Positions 6,582 through 11,474 of a stretch of DNA of 11,474 bases are shown here, in pieces. Both the position numbers and the translations under genes were made by a program. Position 1 is the first letter of the stretch, and each line of letters begins with the position of its first letter. This DNA comes from a bacterium (GTDB lineage Bacteria; Desulfobacterota; GWC2-55-46): NCBI GenBank assembly GCA_027310325.1, contig DAIDBB010000181.1:1-11474 (forward strand). Reading direction: 5' to 3'. Under the pieces are notes generated by a model that saw only the letters and a program-made list of their open reading frames with translations, searched no databases and had not been told where the DNA came from.

Positions 6582-9557
6582 GTGGACAACCCCGCAACAA
6601 AGAAATGGAGCATTCAAAAGCGCGTTGTCCTCTCGATGCTCTTGATAGGTATAGTCCCGGGTATACTCGTGGTCGCGCTTGCTTACATGAGCGGCATAAA
6701 CGCGCTAAGGAATTCCATTGGCAAAAACTTCCGGGAGATGGCCAAGGAGACGGCCGACAAGGTGCAGCTCCTTATCGAAGACAAGATCGAAGAGGCCCAT
6801 AAACTCTCCGTGTCCCCAGTTGTAAGGGAATCGGTCATGAAAGCCAATAGCTCGAGCGGACCTGCCCACGACAGAAAAGCCCCCCGGGCCCTGGACAACT
6901 ATTTAAAGGAATACCGGTTTCAAAGGCCCGAAGAGTTCGTCTCCGTCCTGGTCATGGACAGGAACGGGACAGTAATCGACTCGGCTGGCGGCAAAGGGAC
7001 ATATAAGGGCGGGCTAGACTTGCGTGGAACAGTCAGGGGATGGAAAAAGGCATATATAAGCGGAATAGAGCATAAAGACGGGTCCGGGATATATACGATA
7101 TCGATAGCTGTTCCGGTGACGTTACCGGACGGCGGCGCTCCGATAGGCGCGCTCAGGCTTGAATATGACGTGAGGGAGTTGTTCGCCGCCATAAACGAGG
7201 TGAGGATGGGCGAGACCGGGCATGCAAACCTTGTCTCCTCGGATGGGACCCTCATAGTTTGTCCGGTCTTCACTCCCCAGAGCCATAAGATAAACGACAA
7301 ACTCATGCGCCAGATAAGCAGTTTCAGAGCAGGCTGGGGGATAGCCGCGGACGACGCCCACGGCGGGAGCGATTCCATAATAGGTTACGCGCCGGTAAAA
7401 CTTACGCAGATGATGGGGCCGGAGGATTTCGGGGGCAAGACCTGGTATGTATTCATACGCCAGCTCCCCCGCGAGACATACGCCCCGATGTACTCCCTGC
7501 TGAGAAAGACATATCTCCTGGGAGCGGTGCTTGTCGCGGTCATCATACCCATCGGCGTGTACGCTTCCCGCAAGATCACAAGACCCATAAAGCTTCTTAC
7601 AAAGGGCACCGAGCTCATAGGCCAGGGGCGTCTCGACCACCGTATAACGGTCGGAACCGGCGACGAGATCCAGCAGATGGCAGAGACATTCAACCGGATG
7701 GCCGACAGCCTGGAGAAAAACAGCATAGAAAGGGCAAGCTACCTCAAGAGGATCAAAAAATCGGAGGAGAAATACAGGACCTTTTTTGACCACGCCGAGG
7801 ATTCCATGTTCCTTGTGAACCCTGACGGCGAAGTCACGGCCGTCAATAAGAGGGAGGAAAAGACGTTGGGCTATTCGGTAGATTCCATACCCGGCCTTCG
7901 TTTCTCGGGGATCCTTTTGGAAAAGTACAGGCACGCTTTCTCCCTTCTTCTTGAAAGCGCGCTCTCAGGCGAAAAACCGCCAACCTGCGAGATCGAGGTC
8001 GTCAAAAAGGACGGCAGCGCCATTACCGCTGAGATGGACCTTACGGGAATAAGGATGGGAGAGAACGCCTCTGTGCAGATACACCTGCGTGATGTGACGA
8101 GGAGAAAGACGCTTGAAAAGGAAATCATCCTCGAGAGGAATAAGCTCGATACCATAATCGGGAGCATGGGGGACGGCCTCGATATAGTCGACATGGACTA
8201 TAGGATCCGGTTCGCCAACAGGAGGATCCTGGAACTTTACGGCAGAAATGTAACCGGCAGAAGGTGTCACGAGGTATATATGGGAAGCCCGTTCCCGTGC
8301 GCAGGATGCCCGATATCCGAAGGCGGGGAAAAGACCGGGATTTTGGAGGTTTCCACGAACGACGGACGTACGTTTATGATAACGTATTCGCCGTTTAATA
8401 TCGAGGGCATGCAGTCGGTCCTTGAGATAATAACCGATATTACCGAAAAGAAAAAGCTCGAGAGCACCGTTGAAAAACTAGAACTCTACAATACCCTTTT
8501 CGATTACGCGGAAGACTCCATGTTCATGGTCGATATCAATGGCAGTATAACCGCCGTAAACAAGAGAGAGGAGGAGGTAATAGGATACTCGAAGGATTCG
8601 GTCGTCGGCCGGAGGTTCTCGTCGATACTCGCCGAAAGGCACGGGGAGGACTTCAAGAAGCTTTTCAGAACGGCCCTCGAAGGGAAAAAGGAGCCTACCT
8701 CGGAGGTGGAGATCATCGGACGCGGTGGGGCTCTGCTCGCGATGGAGATGGACATAACGAGCATAAAAAGGGAAGGGGCGCTCGCCTTTGTGCTCGTGCA
8801 CCTGAGGGACGTCACAAAGAGACGCGAACTAGAGCAGCAGCTTCTGATGGCGGAGAGGCTTACAGCCGTAAGCCATTTCTCCTCGGCCCTGGCCCACGAC
8901 CTCCGTAATCCCATAATAGGCATAAAGAAGACGCTTACGAGCCTTAAGACAACGTTCGACGCGACCTGTCCCCCTCCGGCCTCAAAGACCCTTTCGGACC
9001 TCATATCCGGAAGCGAGCTCCTTTTGGGGATGGTAAACGACGTTATGGACGTGCACCTTAAGAGTTACGAGGAGCTTCCTCTTATCATATCGAGCTTCCC
9101 GCTCGTGGATGCGGTGGAAGAGGCGATAAAATTGCTCCATACGGAGTCTGAGGAAAAGAGGATAAAGGTGTCCCTTGAAAGCGACCACCTCTCCCTTGCC
9201 ATGCACGGGGATAAAAGGCGACTTCAGCGGGTCTTTATAAACCTCCTCGATAACGCCATAAAGTATTCAAGCTCGGGAAGCAAGATATCCATAACCTTCA
9301 AGCCCATAGAAGAGGAGCATACGGATTATCTCCTCTTCGGCATCGAGGACGAGGGGATAGGGATAGACCCGGCGAACCTTACCAGGATATTCGAGCCCCT
9401 TTACCAGACGGTGCTTAAAAAAGGCAGCAAGGCCAAGATAGGCACCGGTCTGGGGCTTTATTTCTGCAAGGTGGTCGTTGAGGCCCATCATGGGAGGATC
9501 TGGGCCGAGAACAGACTTCCACGGGGCTCAAGGTTTTTCGTACAGATACCTCTTTGA
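6582..9557 (+). CDS. Membrane sensor histidine kinase: dCache-like sensor, HAMP, three PAS, HisKA, HATPase
   Basis: A 991-residue hybrid-free sensor kinase. I chose GTG at 6582 because GAGGAG (6570-6575) lies 6 nt upstream and TM1 then follows at residues ~15-35; a longer frame from 6516 lacks a ribosome site. Residues ~36-309 form a probable periplasmic double-Cache-like domain (MDRNGTVIDSAGG, then MGETGHANLVSSDGTLIV). TM2 is ~310-332, followed by HAMP (~331-382). PAS1 is ~397-511 and PAS3 ~640-745; both contain AEDSMF and TAVNKREE and are clear duplicates. PAS2 (~523-632) holds C562 and C573-A-G-C576. The HisKA motif ALAHDLRNP carries the phosphoacceptor H772. HATPase boxes are NLLDNA (N887, N891), DEGIGID (D923) and GTGLGL (G954). 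It would autophosphorylate and pass phosphate to the regulator encoded 10 bp downstream. The stimulus is not readable from sequence; neighbouring cytochrome and nirK genes hint at nitrogen oxides or redox state. Confidence 0.93.
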   Translation: MDNPATKKWSIQKRVVLSMLLIGIVPGILVVALAYMSGINALRNSIGKNFREMAKETADKVQLLIEDKIEEAHKLSVSPVVRESVMKANSSSGPAHDRKAPRALDNYLKEYRFQRPEEFVSVLVMDRNGTVIDSAGGKGTYKGGLDLRGTVRGWKKAYISGIEHKDGSGIYTISIAVPVTLPDGGAPIGALRLEYDVRELFAAINEVRMGETGHANLVSSDGTLIVCPVFTPQSHKINDKLMRQISSFRAGWGIAADDAHGGSDSIIGYAPVKLTQMMGPEDFGGKTWYVFIRQLPRETYAPMYSLLRKTYLLGAVLVAVIIPIGVYASRKITRPIKLLTKGTELIGQGRLDHRITVGTGDEIQQMAETFNRMADSLEKNSIERASYLKRIKKSEEKYRTFFDHAEDSMFLVNPDGEVTAVNKREEKTLGYSVDSIPGLRFSGILLEKYRHAFSLLLESALSGEKPPTCEIEVVKKDGSAITAEMDLTGIRMGENASVQIHLRDVTRRKTLEKEIILERNKLDTIIGSMGDGLDIVDMDYRIRFANRRILELYGRNVTGRRCHEVYMGSPFPCAGCPISEGGEKTGILEVSTNDGRTFMITYSPFNIEGMQSVLEIITDITEKKKLESTVEKLELYNTLFDYAEDSMFMVDINGSITAVNKREEEVIGYSKDSVVGRRFSSILAERHGEDFKKLFRTALEGKKEPTSEVEIIGRGGALLAMEMDITSIKREGALAFVLVHLRDVTKRRELEQQLLMAERLTAVSHFSSALAHDLRNPIIGIKKTLTSLKTTFDATCPPPASKTLSDLISGSELLLGMVNDVMDVHLKSYEELPLIISSFPLVDAVEEAIKLLHTESEEKRIKVSLESDHLSLAMHGDKRRLQRVFINLLDNAIKYSSSGSKISITFKPIEEEHTDYLLFGIEDEGIGIDPANLTRIFEPLYQTVLKKGSKAKIGTGLGLYFCKVVVEAHHGRIWAENRLPRGSRFFVQIPL

Positions 9558-9567
9558 AAGGAGCGCC

Positions 9568-10215
9568 ATGCCGATAAAAATCCTCATAGCCGACGACCAG
9601 AGGCTCTTCAGGCAGGGCCTGAGGAGCCTGCTTGACCAGGAAGAGGGCCTTACGGTGGTGGGCGAGGCTGCGGACGGACAGGACGCCTTCACTCTCGCCC
9701 AGGAGACCGACCCCGATATAATCCTCATGGACGTGGAGATGCCTAAACTTAACGGCATCCAGGCGCTTCGCCTGATACTCGAGCGTAAACCGGAGGCCAA
9801 GGTGCTGATGCTTTCCGTCCTCGATGACGACGAAAGGGTAAAGGAGGCCATCGTTTCCGGCGCGATCGGCTACATAATGAAGGACGCCGACCATCATGAG
9901 TTCGTCAGGATCATAAAAAGCGCTTATGAGGGGAAAAAGATAACATCCCCGTTCCTCGCCAACTACACCCCCAGGCCCGTCGGCGAAAAGAGGGAAAAAG
10001 ACGAAAGGGCCGGCATCGAGGACAGATTTTCCCTGACGGAGCGGGAAAAGGGCATCCTCGCCCTTCTCCTTGAAGGAAAGAGCAATAAGGAAATCTCAAA
10101 CCTGACTTTCGTTTCTACCGAAACGGTAAAGACGCACCTTCAGAACATCTACAGGAAGCTCGGCGTAAAAAGCAGGCTCGAGGCCGTTGCGCTCCTCCTT
10201 AAAGAAAAGAAATAG
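9568..10215 (+). CDS. NarL/FixJ-family response regulator (REC + LuxR-type HTH)
   Basis: A 215-residue cytoplasmic transcription factor, the normal size for the NarL family. The ATG at 9568 is preceded by AAGGAG (9558-9563); the in-frame extension upstream lies inside the kinase gene and is rejected. The receiver domain (residues 1-~120) has the acidic pair D9-D10, phosphoacceptor D55 in ILMDVEMP, S83 and K105 in GYIMKDAD. A charged linker (~132-150) joins it to a LuxR-type helix-turn-helix (~153-215), with LTEREKGILALLLEGKSNKE and the recognition-helix segment STETVKTHLQNIYRKLGV. All residues needed for phosphotransfer are present. It sits 10 bp after the kinase stop, so the pair is almost certainly co-transcribed and cognate. 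Its targets are unknown; the cytochrome c and nirK genes immediately downstream are obvious candidates by proximity only. Confidence 0.96.
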   Translation: MPIKILIADDQRLFRQGLRSLLDQEEGLTVVGEAADGQDAFTLAQETDPDIILMDVEMPKLNGIQALRLILERKPEAKVLMLSVLDDDERVKEAIVSGAIGYIMKDADHHEFVRIIKSAYEGKKITSPFLANYTPRPVGEKREKDERAGIEDRFSLTEREKGILALLLEGKSNKEISNLTFVSTETVKTHLQNIYRKLGVKSRLEAVALLLKEKK

Positions 10216-10229
10216 GCGTTATCTCTCTT

Positions 10230-10258
10230 TTCCCCCGTCCGGGGGAACCCTTTATCCC
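10230..10258 (+). terminator. Possible rho-independent terminator after the response regulator
   Basis: A stem TTCCCCC (10230-10236) / GGGGGAA (10241-10247) with loop GTCC begins 15 nt after the regulator stop. The following tract, CCCTTTATCCCCTTT, is pyrimidine-rich but not a clean T-run, so termination may be partial. Confidence 0.45.
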
Positions 10259-10292
10259 CTTTAATGGCTATGAAAATCACACTAAACGGGAA

Positions 10293-10321
10293 TTTACAGC
10301 CGCTCCAGTTCATAATACATT
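10293..10321 (+). promoter_or_regulatory. Candidate promoter upstream of the cytochrome c gene
   Basis: TTTACA (10293-10298) and TACATT (10316-10321) are spaced 17 bp apart, with five and four matches to the sigma-70 hexamers. TATACAAT at 10327-10334 is an alternative -10 without a good -35. Weak evidence; the leader would be roughly 110 nt. Confidence 0.3.
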
Positions 10322-10350
10322 AATCCTATACAATCGCTAATGTCGCCCTG

Positions 10351-10388
10351 TTGAGAAACACCGGACGCGAAGAGTTGGTCGGTCTCAA
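10351..10388 (+). other. Hairpin potential in the cytochrome c leader
   Basis: TTGAGA (10351-10356) plus CCG (10361-10363) can pair with CGGTCTCAA (10380-10388), a 9-bp stem with a 4-nt bulge and a 16-nt loop. It lies about 45 nt before the ribosome site. It could be a regulatory leader structure or an operator, or chance. Confidence 0.3.
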
Positions 10389-10447
10389 TGCGATGATTTA
10401 TGTGACGGTGTAAAAGGACGGGGAAAAACCGGGAGGAGGTGAAACAG

Positions 10448-10924
10448 ATGAAAAAAGGAGACCTGTTAAAACTACTTACCGTTACGACCTTGACTTTGCT
10501 CTACGCTTGGCCGGCCCGAGGGGGAGAGGACTTCCTTAAACCGAGGGTTTCGGAAGAAAAGCTTGCCTCGGTCAAGCTAATGCAAAATCCGTTGTCCGCT
10601 GATGGCAAATCTGTAGCAGCAGGCAGGGAAATATATTACGGCAAAGGTCTTTGCGCAAGCTGCCACGGGGAGTCAGGCAAGGGAGACGGGCCTGGAGGGG
10701 CGTCTTTTGATCCGGGTCCAAGGGACTTCACGAACGCATCCTGGCAGTCGATAAGGACGGACGGAGAGATCTTTACGGCCATAACGGAAGGAACGCAATA
10801 CGGGATGATCGCTTACGGGGATAATCTCACGGATAACGAAAGTTGGCAAGTCGTCAATTATTTAAGGACATTCGGGGCAAGGGGCGTAGCGAAGAATACA
10901 CACGCTGAAGTCTCCGTCAAGTAA
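10448..10924 (+). CDS. Secreted monohaem class I cytochrome c
   Basis: A 158-residue precursor. ATG at 10448 is preferred over the in-frame GTG at 10439, because the very strong ribosome site GGAGGAGGT (10432-10440) overlaps that GTG and sits 7 nt from the ATG. The N-terminus is a Sec signal (KK, then hydrophobic residues ~8-20, probable cleavage near residues 23-26), so the mature protein is periplasmic. One haem-binding motif, CASCH (C69, C72, H73), is followed by GESGKGDGPGG, and the likely axial methionine is M120 in TQYGMIAYG, before the C-terminal helix ESWQVVNYLRTF. The fold is that of small electron carriers related to cytochrome c551/c552 and CcoP-type domains. It lies 106 bp before nirK, so electron donation to NirK is a sensible inference, but other oxidases or reductases outside the window could be partners. 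Confidence 0.93.
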   Translation: MKKGDLLKLLTVTTLTLLYAWPARGGEDFLKPRVSEEKLASVKLMQNPLSADGKSVAAGREIYYGKGLCASCHGESGKGDGPGGASFDPGPRDFTNASWQSIRTDGEIFTAITEGTQYGMIAYGDNLTDNESWQVVNYLRTFGARGVAKNTHAEVSVK

Positions 10925-10952
10925 ACGCTCCAGCGGACAGGCCCCTATTTAA

Positions 10953-10980
10953 TTGACGGCCGCAAAATCACTGTTATACT
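10953..10980 (+). promoter_or_regulatory. Sigma-70 promoter of nirK
   Basis: TTGACG (10953-10958) and TATACT (10975-10980) are separated by 16 bp, each one mismatch from consensus. Transcription would begin near 10987, leaving a leader of about 44 nt. nirK can thus be expressed independently of the cytochrome gene. Confidence 0.65.
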
Positions 10981-11023
10981 TTGTAGCGGAGGACTTCCGG
11001 GTCGAAAATAAATGAAAAGGAGT

Positions 11024-11035
11024 TTCATGCATGAA
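11024..11035 (+). other. 12-bp palindrome overlapping the nirK start codon
   Basis: TTCATGCATGAA is a perfect palindrome covering the start ATG (11031-11033). It lies directly after the ribosome site AAGGAG (11017-11022). It could be a small operator or may be chance; a 12-bp palindrome is expected a few times in a window this long. Confidence 0.3.
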
Positions 11036-11474
11036 GATCAAACTGAGGCTGGTAACGTTATTGTCCTTTATGGCGGCGGCTTTGTTACTGTTGATGCCGA
11101 ATGCCGTACCCGCTCAAGAAGAACGCGCGCAACTTCTTCCCCCGCCGGCGGTTCCACCCGCTATAACACGCACCACACCAGCGACTGTCGTGGTCGAACT
11201 TAATACGGTCGAGAAGACCGGAAAGCTCGCCGAGGGGGTCGAATATAATTTCTGGACCTTCAACGGCTCGGTGCCGGGGCCGTTCATAAGGGTCCGCGTC
11301 GGCGATACCCTGGAGATGAGGCTTCATAACGACAAGAGCAGCAAGAACCCCCACTCTATCGACCTCCACGCGGTCACCGGCCCTGGCGGCGGCGCCAAGG
11401 CTACCGCGACATTGGCTGGAGGCACGACATCCTTCAAGGCCAAGATGATGAACCCCGGCCTCTACGTATACCAC
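11031..11474 (+). CDS. nirK: Copper-containing nitrite reductase, AniA-like, N-terminal part (3' end outside window)
   Basis: The first 148 residues of an open frame that runs off the window; the family is usually 350-500 residues. NirK reduces nitrite to nitric oxide in the periplasm. The start ATG at 11031 has AAGGAG 8 nt upstream. Residues 1-28 are a Sec signal ending VPA, with no lipobox, followed by a Pro-rich linker (~35-50). The cupredoxin domain then shows FNGSVPGPFIRVRVGDTLE and NPHSIDLHAVTGPGGGA. By comparison with known NirK, H108 is a type 1 copper ligand, D111 the catalytic Asp and H113 a type 2 ligand; the last codon encodes H148 of the YVYH(C) ligand motif. The short GPGGGA loop and following sequence are closest to the AniA-type class. 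Absence of the second domain prevents excluding other two-domain multicopper oxidases outright. It is preceded by its own promoter and a cytochrome c gene. Confidence 0.88.
   Translation, partial: MKIKLRLVTLLSFMAAALLLLMPNAVPAQEERAQLLPPPAVPPAITRTTPATVVVELNTVEKTGKLAEGVEYNFWTFNGSVPGPFIRVRVGDTLEMRLHNDKSSKNPHSIDLHAVTGPGGGAKATATLAGGTTSFKAKMMNPGLYVYH

Noticed and set aside
7122..7934. Minus-strand open frame of 270 codons opposite the kinase gene
   Set aside because: No recognisable domain, no ribosome site, and the plus-strand frame has clear sensor, HAMP and PAS motifs throughout.
9478..9567. Upstream extension of the response regulator frame into the kinase gene
   Set aside because: It overlaps the conserved end of the HATPase domain; the REC domain starts exactly at the ATG at 9568, which has a strong ribosome site.
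10375..10391. Sigma-54-like element TTGGTCGGTCTCAATGC
   Set aside because: The GG-to-GC spacing is 11 rather than 10 and the -24 and -12 flanks match poorly.
10953..10971. FNR-type half site TTGAC upstream of nirK
   Set aside because: The second half (GCAAA) does not match ATCAA/GTCAA, and the bases are better explained as the -35 hexamer.
11012..11203. 63-codon plus-strand frame starting ATGAAAAGG
   Set aside because: It is out of frame with nirK, ends early, and has no family features; the ribosome site and cupredoxin motifs belong to the frame beginning at 11031.
11085..11474. Minus-strand open frame opposite nirK
   Set aside because: The plus strand encodes a signal peptide and copper-ligand motifs in the same stretch; the antisense product is unrecognisable.

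Overview
The window reads as chromosomal DNA of an uncultured, GC-rich Gram-negative bacterium. Secreted c-type cytochrome and copper nitrite reductase precursors imply a periplasm. Codon use is rich in AGG (Arg) and ATA (Ile), and a dispersed element with the core CATTGCGAGCGAAGC is present. Both features, and the gene content, fit Desulfobacterota- or Nitrospirota-like lineages. This placement is inference from style and content; no rRNA or other taxonomic marker is present.

Region 1 (1-5966, + strand) is a tightly coupled operon for making trehalose from alpha-glucan. It holds the 3' end of treZ (malto-oligosyltrehalose trehalohydrolase), a GH57-type glycosidase with a DUF3536-like C-terminal half, and a long-form treY (malto-oligosyltrehalose synthase). 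Each start codon overlaps the preceding stop. TreY isomerises the reducing end of a maltodextrin to a trehalose unit and TreZ releases trehalose; the GH57 enzyme between them probably acts on the glucan substrate.

Region 2 (5967-6581) is non-coding apart from a tRNA-Cys(GCA) on the minus strand, convergent with treY. The tRNA has an encoded CCA, a good sigma-70 promoter and a strong hairpin in its leader. Beyond it lies an AT-richer stretch with a MITE-like palindromic element of about 150 bp with terminal inverted repeats.

Region 3 (6582-10215, + strand) is a two-component pair. The first gene encodes a membrane histidine kinase with a probable periplasmic dCache-like sensor, HAMP, three PAS domains (the first and third are near duplicates, the middle one has a Cys cluster), HisKA and HATPase. 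A NarL/FixJ-type response regulator follows 10 bp later.

Region 4 (10216-11474, + strand) begins with a possible terminator and a structured leader. It then encodes a small secreted monohaem cytochrome c and the 5' part of an AniA-like copper nitrite reductase (nirK) with its own strong promoter; nirK runs off the window. A reasonable model, inferred from proximity, is that the cytochrome supplies electrons to NirK and that the two-component pair controls this respiratory module. No wholly new system is evident. The most interesting points are the kinase architecture beside a nitrite-reduction module and the GH57 gene interleaved between treZ and treY.
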